Shown here piece after piece: positions 25,612 through 33,570 of a stretch of 53,237 bases of DNA. A program made the translations under genes and the position numbers. The DNA lies in NCBI GenBank assembly GCA_947168585.1, contig CAMVMK010000011.1, positions 1-53,237 of the forward strand, read 5' to 3'. The notes under the pieces are model-generated. The model searched no databases and was not told the origin of the DNA. It was given only the letters and a program-made list of their open reading frames with translations. Every line of letters begins with the position of its first letter. Positions within the stretch are counted from its first letter, which is position 1. The stretch is from an uncultured Fretibacterium sp. GTDB taxonomy: Bacteria > Synergistota > Synergistia > Synergistales > Aminobacteriaceae.

Positions 25612-26682
25612 ATGTCAAAGAAAAATGTTGCAGTTATCCCCGGCGACGGCATAGGCCCTGAAGTTATCAATGCAACTCTCGAAGTTCTTGAAAAAACCGC
25701 GCCCGGTCAGTTTGATTTTACTGAAGTAGCTATGGGCGGCAACGCTATAGATAAATACGGCGAGCCTCTTCCCGATTTCAGTTTGAAAACTTGTCAGAAC
25801 GCCGAAGCAACTTTATTAGGCGCAGTAGGAGGCCCTAAATGGGACAATCAGCCGCCCGAAAAACGTCCTGAACGCGGTTTATTAGGTGTCCGTAAAGGTC
25901 TTGAAGTTTTCGCAAATATCAGACCGGCAAAAATTTTTGCTCCCTTAGCTTCAGCCTGTCCTCTCAGAAAAGATATTGCCGAAAAGGGAATTGATTTTAT
26001 TATCGTCCGTGAACTCACCGGCGGAATTTATTTCGGAAAACATGAAGCCTTCAAAACCGAAAACGGCGAAAGAGCCGCCCGTGATGTCATGGAATACAGC
26101 GAGAGCGAAATTAAACGCATTGCTCACGTAGCTTTCAAAACTGCCATGAAAAGACGCAAAATCGTTACGTCAATAGACAAAGCTAATATTTTAACGTCCT
26201 CAAGACTTTGGCGAGAAATCGTTGAAGAGGTCGCTAAAGAATATCCCGAAGTAAAATTAAATCATTTATATGTCGATAACGCCTCGATGCAGTTAATTAG
26301 AGTTCCGTCAGAGTTTGACGTTATCGTAACTGAAAACACTTTCGGCGACATTCTTTCAGATGAAGCAAGCCAAATCGTCGGCTCAATCGGAATGATACCC
26401 AGCGCAAGCGTGGGCGAGGGCAATCGCGGACTTTACGAGCCCATTCACGGTTCTGCTCCGGACATTGCAGGGCAGGACAAAGCTAACCCGATCGGGACTA
26501 TCTTAGCGGGTGCGATGATGCTTCGGTATTCTTTCAATATGAATAAAGAAGCCGATAAAATTGAAAACGCCGTTGACGAAGTTTTGAAAAACGGTCTGAG
26601 AACCGGCGATATTTACACCGAAGGCACGAAATTAATTTCAGGCTCTCAAATGAAAGAAGAAATTATAAAAGCACTTCACTAA
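25612..26682 (+). CDS. leuB: 3-isopropylmalate dehydrogenase
   Basis: A 356-aa NAD-dependent decarboxylating dehydrogenase of leucine synthesis. It shows IPGDGIGPEV, LLGAVGGPKWD, the substrate arginines in RPERGLLGVRK and NIRPAKI, VDNASMQLIRVP, and the metal/NAD region TFGDILSDEAS with EPIHGSAPDIAGQ. It lies 30 bases after lysC with its own AAGGA site, so it is probably the last gene of the operon. leuA, leuC and leuD are not nearby. Homoisocitrate dehydrogenase is less likely given the GVRKGLEVFANIRP context. Confidence 0.93.
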   Translation: MSKKNVAVIPGDGIGPEVINATLEVLEKTAPGQFDFTEVAMGGNAIDKYGEPLPDFSLKTCQNAEATLLGAVGGPKWDNQPPEKRPERGLLGVRKGLEVFANIRPAKIFAPLASACPLRKDIAEKGIDFIIVRELTGGIYFGKHEAFKTENGERAARDVMEYSESEIKRIAHVAFKTAMKRRKIVTSIDKANILTSSRLWREIVEEVAKEYPEVKLNHLYVDNASMQLIRVPSEFDVIVTENTFGDILSDEASQIVGSIGMIPSASVGEGNRGLYEPIHGSAPDIAGQDKANPIGTILAGAMMLRYSFNMNKEADKIENAVDEVLKNGLRTGDIYTEGTKLISGSQMKEEIIKALH

Positions 26683-26697
26683 AAATTTTTTCTGACA

Positions 26698-26711
26698 CCT
26701 AACTCCTAAAT
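26698..26711 (-). repeat. Short heptad repeat, reverse orientation
   Basis: CCTAACT CCTAAAT (two units, other-strand AGTTAGG type) directly after leuB. Confidence 0.55.
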
Positions 26712-26720
26712 TCTACTTAA

Positions 26721-26761
26721 AAAATTTCAATTTATGATAAAATTCACGGGATTGAAATTTT
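26721..26761. promoter_or_regulatory. Perfect 11-bp inverted repeat over a possible -10 box
   Basis: AAAATTTCAAT (26721-26731) and ATTGAAATTTT (26751-26761) are perfect inverted copies. The 19-base centre holds TATGATAAAAT, which could be the -10 region of the binding-protein array, making the arms a likely operator. It might also terminate leuB transcripts, but the trailing T-run is short. Confidence 0.5.
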
Positions 26762-26801
26762 AATAAGCTAAAAAGCTGAAGATAGAGGCAATAATAAACT
26801 A

Positions 26802-27626
26802 ATGAAAAACTTTTTTTTAATCTCGGTCTTGCTGCTCGGACTTTCAATTTATGCCGGAATACGTTTTAATGATAGTAACGGCCGTCTTCTTCGTGTCGGA
26901 ACTGAATGTGATTACGCCCCCCATAACTGGCAGGAAGACCATCCTACAGACAGCAATGTCCCGATAGTTAATAATGAAGGTTTTTACGCCGAAGGTTATG
27001 ATATTCAAATTGCTAAAATCGTTGCTAAAGATGTCGGAGCTAAACTCGAAGTCAAAAAAATAGCTTGGGACGATTTAATCCCGGCTCTTAACCGCAGAGA
27101 AATTGATGTAATTTTTTCAGGAATGTTAGACAGCCATGCACGCAGGCAGGTTATAGCTTTTTCTGATATTTACGAGGTCAATAAAATAGAGTACGGCGTT
27201 TTAGTCCGCAAAGACGGGCCTTTTGCAAAAGCTAAAAAAATGACGGACTTTCAAGGCGCGCGTTTCGTAGGCCAGGAAGATACGAATTTAGACAGAGGAA
27301 TATATCAGCTTCCCGGTGCCGTAAGACTTCCGGCAGTCAAAACTACTCAGGAAATGTTCGATAAACTTTTGAATAACGAAGTTGACGGAATAATAATAGG
27401 CTCTGAAAAAATAGATTTAAGCGTAAAAGCTAATCCCGAACTCGTTGGAATAAATTTCCCGCCCGAAAGAACTTTTATTTTTGATTACACAGGCATCTGC
27501 GCCGGAATACGTAAAAGTGATACCCAGCTTCTAAAAGAAATTAATAATGCTCTAAGCACTCTTTCTCACAGAGACAGGCAAAAAATTATGGACCGCACTA
27601 TCGCAAGAGACTGGAACAATATTTAA
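26802..27626 (+). CDS. Periplasmic amino-acid-type binding protein, array copy 1
   Basis: A 274-aa solute-binding protein of family 3 (SBP_bac_3). The N-terminus is a hydrophobic signal (FFLISVLLLGLSIYAGI) without a lipobox cysteine. The binding fold starts at LRVGTECDYAPHNW; the carboxylate-binding arginine of the family is in SGMLDSHARRQVIAFSD. It is the first of six tandem paralogues that share EGYDIQIAKIVAK and the ending RQKIMD. No permease or ATPase gene lies in the array, so it must borrow a transporter or act as a receptor. It differs from copies 2-4 more than they do from each other. Confidence 0.9.
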   Translation: MKNFFLISVLLLGLSIYAGIRFNDSNGRLLRVGTECDYAPHNWQEDHPTDSNVPIVNNEGFYAEGYDIQIAKIVAKDVGAKLEVKKIAWDDLIPALNRREIDVIFSGMLDSHARRQVIAFSDIYEVNKIEYGVLVRKDGPFAKAKKMTDFQGARFVGQEDTNLDRGIYQLPGAVRLPAVKTTQEMFDKLLNNEVDGIIIGSEKIDLSVKANPELVGINFPPERTFIFDYTGICAGIRKSDTQLLKEINNALSTLSHRDRQKIMDRTIARDWNNI

Positions 27627-27631
27627 TGAAA

Positions 27632-27659
27632 AGTTAGGGATTAGGAGTTAGGGGTTAGG
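27632..27659 (+). repeat. Heptad repeat tract, four perfect-period units
   Basis: AGTTAGG, GATTAGG, AGTTAGG, GGTTAGG between array copies 1 and 2; the last units provide the purine-rich site before ATG 27668. Confidence 0.85.
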
Positions 27660-27667
27660 AAGTTAAA

Positions 27668-28495
27668 ATGAGAAATTTTCTTTTTATTGCAATATTTTTA
27701 ATATCTATTTCAGTTTATGCAGTCATTCATTACAGTATAAATAATCATCATAATAACCGCGTTCTCCGTGTCGGAGTTGAATGCGACTATCCGCCTAATA
27801 ACTGGGAAGAAGAAAGGCCGACAGACAGCAACGTCCCTTTAGCAAATAAAGAAGGTTTTTACGCCGAAGGTTACGATATTCAAATCGCTAAAATCGTTGC
27901 TAAATCGATCGGAGCAGAACTCGAAATTAAAAAATTGGCGTGGGACGATTTAATCCCGGCGTTAAACAGAAATGAAATTGACGTGATTTTTTCAGGAATG
28001 TTAGACACCGCCGAACGCAGAAAATTAATTGATTTCACAGAAACTTATGAAGAAACAATGACAGAATACGGCGTTTTTGTTCATAAAAACGGAAAATGGG
28101 CAGACGCTAAAAATTTAACGGATTTTGCGGGAGCTCGTTTCATTGCTCAAAAAGATACGAATTTAGATTCCGCTATAAATCAGCTTCAGGGAGCCGTGCA
28201 TCTTCCGCCGGTTGATACTGTCAGCAATGTTTTTGATACTATCGTTAAAAATGAAGCTGACGGGACAGTCGTTGATATTCAATTTATGAATTCTTATAAA
28301 AAAACTTACCCAGAACTTAAAGGCTTAAAATTTCCTAAAGATAACGGTTTTGTACTCAATCATTCGGGAATATGCGCAGGTGTCCGCAAAAATGATACGA
28401 AACTCTTAAACGAAATTAATAATGTCTTAAAAAAAATTCCGCTGCATGAACGTCAAAAAATCATGGATATTTCAATACTGAAGAGTGAGGGTTGA
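27668..28495 (+). CDS. Periplasmic amino-acid-type binding protein, array copy 2
   Basis: A 275-aa SBP_bac_3 protein with an N-terminal hydrophobic signal (FLFIAIFLISISVYAVI). It shares CDYPPNNWEEERPTDSNVPL and IGAELEIKKLAWDDLIPALN with copies 3 and 4, so these three look like recent duplicates. The ligand arginine lies in DTAERRKLIDF. Its ribosome site (GGTTAGGAAG) comes from the heptad repeat. The ligand cannot be told; polar amino acids are usual for the family. Confidence 0.9.
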   Translation: MRNFLFIAIFLISISVYAVIHYSINNHHNNRVLRVGVECDYPPNNWEEERPTDSNVPLANKEGFYAEGYDIQIAKIVAKSIGAELEIKKLAWDDLIPALNRNEIDVIFSGMLDTAERRKLIDFTETYEETMTEYGVFVHKNGKWADAKNLTDFAGARFIAQKDTNLDSAINQLQGAVHLPPVDTVSNVFDTIVKNEADGTVVDIQFMNSYKKTYPELKGLKFPKDNGFVLNHSGICAGVRKNDTKLLNEINNVLKKIPLHERQKIMDISILKSEG

Positions 28496-28502
28496 TTTAG
28501 GA

Positions 28503-29324
28503 ATGAAAAGTTTTTTGCTGGTTGTAGTTTTATTAATTGGCATTACGTTTTATTTCGAAGTTCATTATGCACTAAATAATGATAGTGAGCGTGTTCTGCG
28601 CATCGGAATTGAGTGCGACTACCCGCCTAATAACTGGGAAGAAGAAAGGCCGACTGACAGCAACGTCCCTTTAGCAAACAAAAAAGATTTTTACGCCGAA
28701 GGTTATGACGTTCAAGTTGCTAAAATCGTAGCTAAATCAATCGGAGCTGAACTCGAAATTAAAAAAATAGCGTGGGAAGACTTAATTCCGGCATTAAATA
28801 ATGATGAAATTGACGCGATTTTTTCAGGAATGTTAGACACTAGCGAACGCAAAAAATTAATAGCTTTCTCAGACGTTTACGGAGTTCAATTTATATATTC
28901 AGTTATGGTTAAGAACGGCAGTAAATATTCGCAGGCTAAAAATTTAACGGATTTCGACGGAGCCCGCTTCGTCGGCCAAAAAGATACAAATTTAGACACA
29001 GCTATAAATCAGCTTACGGGAGCAATTCATCTTCCTCCGGTCAACACGGTCAGCGAAATGTTCGAGACACTTTTAGCAGACAACGCAGACGGAATTGTCG
29101 TAGATTCAGAAACTGTCGGCTTATATCACAAAACATATTCCAATCTTAAAGAAATTAAATTTCCTGAAAGTAAAGGCTTCGTCTTTGATTACTCGGGTGT
29201 TTGCGCCGGAATTAATAAAAATAACACGAAACTCTTAAATGAAATTAATACCGTCTTAAAAAATATTTCCCAGCAGGAACGTCAAAAAATCATGGATAAT
29301 TCAATAATGAGGAGCGAGGGTTAA
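28503..29324 (+). CDS. Periplasmic amino-acid-type binding protein, array copy 3
   Basis: A 273-aa SBP_bac_3 paralogue. ATG 28503 (MKSFLLVVVLLIG) is preferred over the in-frame ATG 28485 because it begins the signal sequence, as in the other copies, and avoids overlap with copy 2. The mature part starts LRIGIECDYPPNNW. It lacks the GKWADAK stretch of copies 2 and 4 and carries GVQFIYSVMVKNGSKYSQAK there, so the cleft lip differs and the ligand may too. Confidence 0.9.
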   Translation: MKSFLLVVVLLIGITFYFEVHYALNNDSERVLRIGIECDYPPNNWEEERPTDSNVPLANKKDFYAEGYDVQVAKIVAKSIGAELEIKKIAWEDLIPALNNDEIDAIFSGMLDTSERKKLIAFSDVYGVQFIYSVMVKNGSKYSQAKNLTDFDGARFVGQKDTNLDTAINQLTGAIHLPPVNTVSEMFETLLADNADGIVVDSETVGLYHKTYSNLKEIKFPESKGFVFDYSGVCAGINKNNTKLLNEINTVLKNISQQERQKIMDNSIMRSEG

Positions 29325-29326
29325 TA

Positions 29327-30142
29327 TTGAAAAATTTTCTTCTTGTTGCAGTCTTGCTGCTTTGCGCTTCAATTTTTGCGGCTGTTCATTTTAATGCTAA
29401 TGAGCGTATTCTGCGTGTCGGAGTTGAATGCGATTATCCTCCAAATAACTGGGAAGAAGAACGAATGAGCAATATTAATGTCCCGATTGTAAATAAAAGC
29501 GGTTTTTATGCTGACGGCTATGATATTCAAATTGCTAAAATCGTAGCTAAATCAATCGGAGCTGAACTCAAAATTAAAAAAATAGCGTGGGAAGATTTAA
29601 TCCCCGCGTTAAACAGACATGAAATTGACGCGATTTTTTCGGGAATGTTAGACACCTCCGAACGAAAAAAATTAATTGATTTTTCTGAAAGCTACGAAGA
29701 ACGAATGACTGAATACGCAATTCTTGTTCAAAAAGACGGAAAATGGGCAGACGCTAAAAAATTAACGGATTTCGTTGGAGCTCGTTTTGTCGGTCAGGAA
29801 AACTCTAACTTCGATGACGCTATAGAACAGATAACGGGAGCAATTCATCTTCCGCCGGTTGCGACTGCCTCAAAAATGCTTGAAAAACTCCTTAAAAACG
29901 AGGCTGACGGAATAGTTACTGATGTTGAATTAATAAATTCTTACGTGAAAAATAATCCTTCGCTTACCGGAATAATATTTCCTAAAGATAAAAGTTTTGT
30001 CTTTGATTATACAGGAGTTTGCGCTGGTGTCCGCAAGAGCGATGTAAATTTAACAAAAGAAATTAACGTAGTTTTGAAAAATATTCCCATGCAGGAACGT
30101 CAAAAAATCATGGATAATTCAAGACTGAGAAGTGAAAATTAA
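29327..30142 (+). CDS. Periplasmic amino-acid-type binding protein, array copy 4
   Basis: A 271-aa SBP_bac_3 paralogue beginning at TTG 29327 behind GGAGCGAGGG, only two bases after copy 3's stop. The signal is FLLVAVLLLCASIFAAV; a cysteine is present but not in a normal lipobox. The core matches copies 2 and 3 (SIGAELKIKKIAWEDLIPALN, SGMLDTSERKKLIDF). Confidence 0.9.
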   Translation: MKNFLLVAVLLLCASIFAAVHFNANERILRVGVECDYPPNNWEEERMSNINVPIVNKSGFYADGYDIQIAKIVAKSIGAELKIKKIAWEDLIPALNRHEIDAIFSGMLDTSERKKLIDFSESYEERMTEYAILVQKDGKWADAKKLTDFVGARFVGQENSNFDDAIEQITGAIHLPPVATASKMLEKLLKNEADGIVTDVELINSYVKNNPSLTGIIFPKDKSFVFDYTGVCAGVRKSDVNLTKEINVVLKNIPMQERQKIMDNSRLRSEN

Positions 30143-30218
30143 TTTTTTTAACGCCTCACTGTTTTTACTGATTTTCACAGCGGCTTTTTTTCTGATAGAA
30201 TTTATATTAAATTCCAGA

Positions 30219-30247
30219 TTGTTATTCATGAAAAATTAAAATATAAA
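30219..30247 (+). promoter_or_regulatory. Candidate promoter before array copy 5
   Basis: TTGTTA (30219-30224), 17-bp spacer, TATAAA (30242-30247), in the only sizeable gap (132 bp) within the array. Copies 5 and 6 may therefore be expressed separately from copies 1-4. Confidence 0.45.
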
Positions 30248-30274
30248 TTATAAAAAGAAAAGAGGCCTTTTTTA

Positions 30275-31099
30275 ATGAAAAATTTTGCTTTAATCGGAGT
30301 TTTGTTTTTAGCCATAGTTCTTTACGTGAGTTTTCATTTAAGTCTCGGCGACCAGAAAATTTTGCGTGTCGGCTCTGAGTGCGACTATCCGCCCAACAAC
30401 TGGGAAGAAGAAAGACAGACTGACTCAAATATTCCGATCGCTAATAAAAAAGGCCGTTTTGCTGAAGGCTATGATATTCAGATTGCTAAAGCCGTAGCCG
30501 ACTCAATGGGAGCAAAATTAGAAATTTATAAACTCGATTGGAATGATTTAATTCCGGCCTTAAACGAAAAAAAAATCGACGCTATTTTTTCGAGTATGCT
30601 CGACACGGACGACCGCAAAAAAGTTGTTGATTTTTCAGAAGTTTATGAAGACCGTTTAGCAGAATATAACGTCGTCGTGAACAGAGCCGGAGAATTTTCA
30701 AAGGCAACGAAAAAAACTGACTTCAACGGAGCAAAATTTATCGGCCAGCACGGAACAAATTCAGACAGCGCGATTAATCAGCTTCCGGGCGTAGAGCATC
30801 TTCAGCCTGTCGACAGTATCAACGAAATGTTAGAAAAACTCAGGGATAAAGAAATTGACGGAATTATTCTTGATGTCGAAATTTTTAACATGTATCATCA
30901 GTCATACCCAAACATGATGATGATAAAATTCCCGAAAGGCGAGGGCTTTAACTTCGGTTACACAGGAGTATGCGCAGGTGTCCGCAAAAACGACACGAGA
31001 TTATTAAATGACATTAACAGCGCATTAAAAGGACTTTCTAAACGCGACCGCCAAAGAATTATGGATCGTTCAATCGCGCGCGAATGGGATAATTTTTAA
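30275..31099 (+). CDS. Periplasmic amino-acid-type binding protein, array copy 5
   Basis: A 274-aa SBP_bac_3 paralogue with signal FALIGVLFLAIVLYVSF and core LRVGSECDYPPNNWEEERQT. The usual SGMLD motif is SSMLD here, and the arginine is in DTDDRKKVVDF. It has diverged from copies 2-4 and has its own promoter candidate. Confidence 0.9.
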   Translation: MKNFALIGVLFLAIVLYVSFHLSLGDQKILRVGSECDYPPNNWEEERQTDSNIPIANKKGRFAEGYDIQIAKAVADSMGAKLEIYKLDWNDLIPALNEKKIDAIFSSMLDTDDRKKVVDFSEVYEDRLAEYNVVVNRAGEFSKATKKTDFNGAKFIGQHGTNSDSAINQLPGVEHLQPVDSINEMLEKLRDKEIDGIILDVEIFNMYHQSYPNMMMIKFPKGEGFNFGYTGVCAGVRKNDTRLLNDINSALKGLSKRDRQRIMDRSIAREWDNF

Positions 31100-31102
31100 T
31101 TT

Positions 31103-31123
31103 AATGAGGAGTTAGGAATTAAA
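31103..31123 (+). repeat. Heptad repeat tract before array copy 6
   Basis: AATGAGG, AGTTAGG, AATTAAA; the units provide the ribosome site of the gene starting at 31125. Confidence 0.7.
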
Positions 31124-31124
31124 A

Positions 31125-31955
31125 ATGAAAAAATATCTCTGCCGGCTTTTAATATTTATAGTTTCTTTGTACGGCTTTTATCAATTTTTTTCAGAAAAAG
31201 AACCGGTGATCTTTCGTGTCGGCTCGGAATGTGATTACGTTCCTAATAATTGGGAAGAAGACAAGCCTACTGACTCGAATGTTCCGATTGCAAATAAAGA
31301 AAATCTCTACGCTGAAGGTTATGATATTCAGATTGCAAAACTCGTAGCTAAATCAATGGGCGCAAAGCTCGAAGTCGTAAAACTTCCGTATCAGTATTTA
31401 ATTGAAGCGTTGAATAAACATGAGATTGACGCGATTTTTTCAGGAATGTTAGACACTAAGGCTCGTAGAAATTTAATTTCTTTTTCAGACGTTTACGATG
31501 TTCATGTTGCTTCATATACTATATTAGTTCATAAAGACGGAAAATATGCGGAAGCAAAAACTTTGAAAGATTTTATAGGCGCGTCATTAGCAGCTCAGAA
31601 AGGCACAAAATTCGATTGGGCAGCGGCTCAAGTTAAAGGTGCTATTCACCTTCCCTCAGCTTCAAATATTCAGGAAATTTTTGAGAAACTCAAAAAGCAG
31701 GAAATTGACGCTACCATTGTAGATTCGGACATGGCTCAAACTTATGCGAGAGTTTTCCCGGATTTTAAGATAATAAAATTTCAAGAAGGGCAAGGCTTCA
31801 AATTTGATTTCACGGGTGTTTGTGCAGGAGTACGGCGCGGCGATACTAAATTAATAAAGGCAATTAACAGAGCATTAGAAGAAATTTCCGGGCGGGATCG
31901 TCAAAAAATCATGGATCAAACCATCTTAAGAAGTTGGGGAACGTCAATAAAATGA
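31125..31955 (+). CDS. Periplasmic amino-acid-type binding protein, array copy 6
   Basis: A 276-aa SBP_bac_3 paralogue, the most divergent: the signal region is YLCRLLIFIVSLYGFY. The stretch that reads AWEDLIPALN in the others is PYQYLIEALN here, while SGMLDTKARRNLISFSD keeps the ligand arginine. It is the last host gene before the phage boundary. Confidence 0.88.
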   Translation: MKKYLCRLLIFIVSLYGFYQFFSEKEPVIFRVGSECDYVPNNWEEDKPTDSNVPIANKENLYAEGYDIQIAKLVAKSMGAKLEVVKLPYQYLIEALNKHEIDAIFSGMLDTKARRNLISFSDVYDVHVASYTILVHKDGKYAEAKTLKDFIGASLAAQKGTKFDWAAAQVKGAIHLPSASNIQEIFEKLKKQEIDATIVDSDMAQTYARVFPDFKIIKFQEGQGFKFDFTGVCAGVRRGDTKLIKAINRALEEISGRDRQKIMDQTILRSWGTSIK

Positions 31956-31959
31956 ACTA

Positions 31960-31980
31960 CCTCCGCTTTAGAAGCGGGGG
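31960..31980. repeat. Hairpin resembling an IS200/IS605-type end
   Basis: CCTCCGCTT (31960-31968), loop TAG, AAGCGGGGG (31972-31980), nine pairs with one T-G. ACTACCTCCGC followed by GCGGGGGATT is the look of the subterminal hairpin of some IS200/IS605 elements, but no transposase is present. It may be a remnant or simply the terminator of the array, although a T-run is lacking. Confidence 0.4.
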
Positions 31981-32119
31981 ATTCATAATTCATAGAGGCT
32001 GGCGTGAATAAATATTTTTGTCTTTGTTTTACGCTTTTTAATTTGAGGCTTGTTTTATATAGTGATAATTAACCTTATTGGGATTAAAAATTGAGATAAA
32101 CATTGATAAAGGTAAGAAA

Positions 32120-32195
32120 TGGTGGACGAGAGGATTCGAACCTCCGACCCCCTGCACCCCATGCAGATGCGCTAGCCAGACTGCGCTACGTCCCG
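32120..32195 (-). tRNA. tRNA-Pro (GGG), acceptor stem defective
   Basis: The reverse strand from 32195 reads CGGGACG then a D arm (GCGC..GCGC), an anticodon arm with loop ATGGGGT (anticodon GGG), a GGGTC variable loop, a T arm (GGAGG TTCGAAT CCTCT) and CGTCC directly followed by ACCA. A normal 3' strand would be CGTCCCG and then ACCA, so two bases (CG) are missing and the top two acceptor pairs cannot form. It lies exactly between the host array and the first phage gene, so it probably marks the attachment site. A stretch from 31981 to 32119 holds nothing I recognise. Confidence 0.75.
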
Positions 32196-32258
32196 TTCCA
32201 CACCCCTGCGTTTTCGTCTTTCCACACCTTTTCCATACTTTCCCGTATTTAGCACTCA

Positions 32259-32813
32259 CTAAGTAACAGTGCTAATAGTTTGCTTTACGTTGCCGCTATT
32301 GTCGATAATGTCAGCGTGAATATTCGCCCCGCGTTTCTCTGTCTGCTTACCCTCCGAGCCGGTGATAGCGTCGACCGCCATGCGCAACATCATCAAGGCG
32401 GCGGCTTTCTCTTGCTCCGTTCCACTTTTAACCAATCGCCGTGCATTATTAAGCACACCGCCCCAGTAGGCCATATTTAACTCTTGCGGTGTATTCGGGT
32501 CATACTCCCTTTCAGTCCCAAGCAACGGGTCTGTGATTTTTTCTTTCTCTTTAATAGGTAAAGACTTCGTTAGATTTTCAAGCAGCTGCTTCAATGGCGT
32601 TTCCGGCGGCGCGTCATCGGTCAAGCCCATTAGATACTCTACGGACGTGTTCAACGCCTCCGCGAGTTTAGGAAGCATTGAAGCACTCGGGCTTGTATTT
32701 CCCCATTCCCACCTGCGAACGGTCATTAATGAAACTCCTATTAAATCCGCTAATCTTTCTTGAGTAATTCCTATTCTTTTTCGTATCTCTTTTATCTTTA
32801 TTCCTACTGACAT
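32259..32813 (-). CDS. CI-like phage repressor (XRE family HTH)
   Basis: A 184-aa protein. HTH domain in residues 1-65 (IKEIRKRIGITQERLADLIG, recognition helix SLMTVRRWEWG), then a helical region and a polar tail with no S24 autoprotease. The start at 32813 is set by AAAGGAGGGAGT just upstream; the longer frame to 33092 is antisense to the leader. It faces a consensus rightward promoter across a region with direct repeats, the classic immunity layout. Without the S24 domain, induction may depend on the antirepressors encoded downstream (inference). It shares its recognition helix with the HTH protein at 35169. Confidence 0.87.
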   Translation of the reverse strand: MSVGIKIKEIRKRIGITQERLADLIGVSLMTVRRWEWGNTSPSASMLPKLAEALNTSVEYLMGLTDDAPPETPLKQLLENLTKSLPIKEKEKITDPLLGTEREYDPNTPQELNMAYWGGVLNNARRLVKSGTEQEKAAALMMLRMAVDAITGSEGKQTEKRGANIHADIIDNSGNVKQTISTVT

Positions 32814-32866
32814 ATTACTCCCTCCTTTTGAAATGATACCGTAATGAACCATTTTTATAAAGAACA

Positions 32867-32934
32867 TAAAAGAATTTATCTCGGTACTTAAAAGAATTAA
32901 AATAACTTGACAATCCAAAAAAGTATTATATAAT
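32867..32934 (+). promoter_or_regulatory. Early rightward phage promoter with candidate operators
   Basis: TTGACA (32907-32912), a 16-bp spacer and TATAAT (32929-32934) give a near-perfect promoter. TAAAAGAATT occurs at 32867-32876 and again at 32889-32898, 22 bp apart (two helical turns), as likely repressor sites. The rest of the gap 32935-33121 is an untranslated leader; a 20-codon TTG frame (MKTNRNEMSLTRRRTRKATN) is present but unsupported by a ribosome site. Confidence 0.75.
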
Positions 32935-33121
32935 TCATTCATAAACGAATTACGAAGCACTAAGTAAATTGAAAACCAATCGAAACGAGATGAGCCTAAC
33001 AAGGCGGCGCACTCGCAAGGCCACGAATTAAACAGCGGAGCAAGAAAAGCAGGGCGCAAATACAAGGCAACAACGCATAGAGCCTCCCGCAAGGGTTGTA
33101 GAGGAGAGGAAGGGAAAATTT

Positions 33122-33331
33122 ATGAGCGACAGTCTTTATTTAATCCAAATTCAAGGCTTCGATAAAGGAGAGGTTAGGTTGACATTTTCTTTTAATCCTG
33201 TGTATCACGACACAAGCAAAGCCGAATTAGAAGAAATTATCGGTATTGCCAAAGAATTACAGCGAGCGTTACAGAAAATTGACGAAGCTAAATTCAAGGC
33301 GCAACTAAGACGGAATAACGGAGGGGACTAA
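33122..33331 (+). CDS. Hypothetical phage protein (69 aa), first early gene
   Basis: A small protein with a beta-rich front (LYLIQIQGFDKGEVRLTFSF) and an amphipathic helical tail rich in K and E. GAGGAGAGGAAGGG precedes the ATG. It overlaps the next gene by one base. I do not recognise it; in this position phages often place Cro-like or anti-host proteins, but no HTH is visible. Confidence 0.7.
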   Translation: MSDSLYLIQIQGFDKGEVRLTFSFNPVYHDTSKAELEEIIGIAKELQRALQKIDEAKFKAQLRRNNGGD

Positions 33332-33570
33332 TGTATAAGCCGTTAGGTTACGAAAAAATGAACCCCGTGCAGTTGGCACTGGCTAATGCTGATTTGCATT
33401 TATCTTTTATACACGGGGCATTATTGGATTCAAAAACTCCTGAACTTGCAGAAATTAATCTCGAAGTTCATAAGTTGATTGATGAAGCTAACGATTGGCT
33501 TGAAGAACAAGGTTTTCCTTGTACTTACCGTAAACGTGTTGACGGAAAAATTGTTCGTCAAAGCCATTAA
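33331..33570 (+). CDS. Hypothetical phage protein (79 aa)
   Basis: A mostly helical small protein (MNPVQLALANADLHLSFIHG, INLEVHKLIDEANDWLEEQG). ATG shares one base with the previous stop (TAATG). Its last 83 bases overlap the leftward KTSC gene in antisense, so the two cannot both be highly transcribed without conflict. Function unknown. Confidence 0.65.
   Translation: MYKPLGYEKMNPVQLALANADLHLSFIHGALLDSKTPELAEINLEVHKLIDEANDWLEEQGFPCTYRKRVDGKIVRQSH

Noticed and set aside
27632-27659. CRISPR-like array from regularly spaced repeats
   Set aside because: The units are 7 bp and contiguous, without spacers; no cas genes are present.
32038-32259. Reverse-strand 73-codon frame
   Set aside because: It is read straight through the tRNA-Pro gene.
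32813-33092. Longer N-terminus for the phage repressor
   Set aside because: The extension is antisense to the early leader and promoter; AAAGGAGGGAGT directly before ATG 32813 fixes the start.
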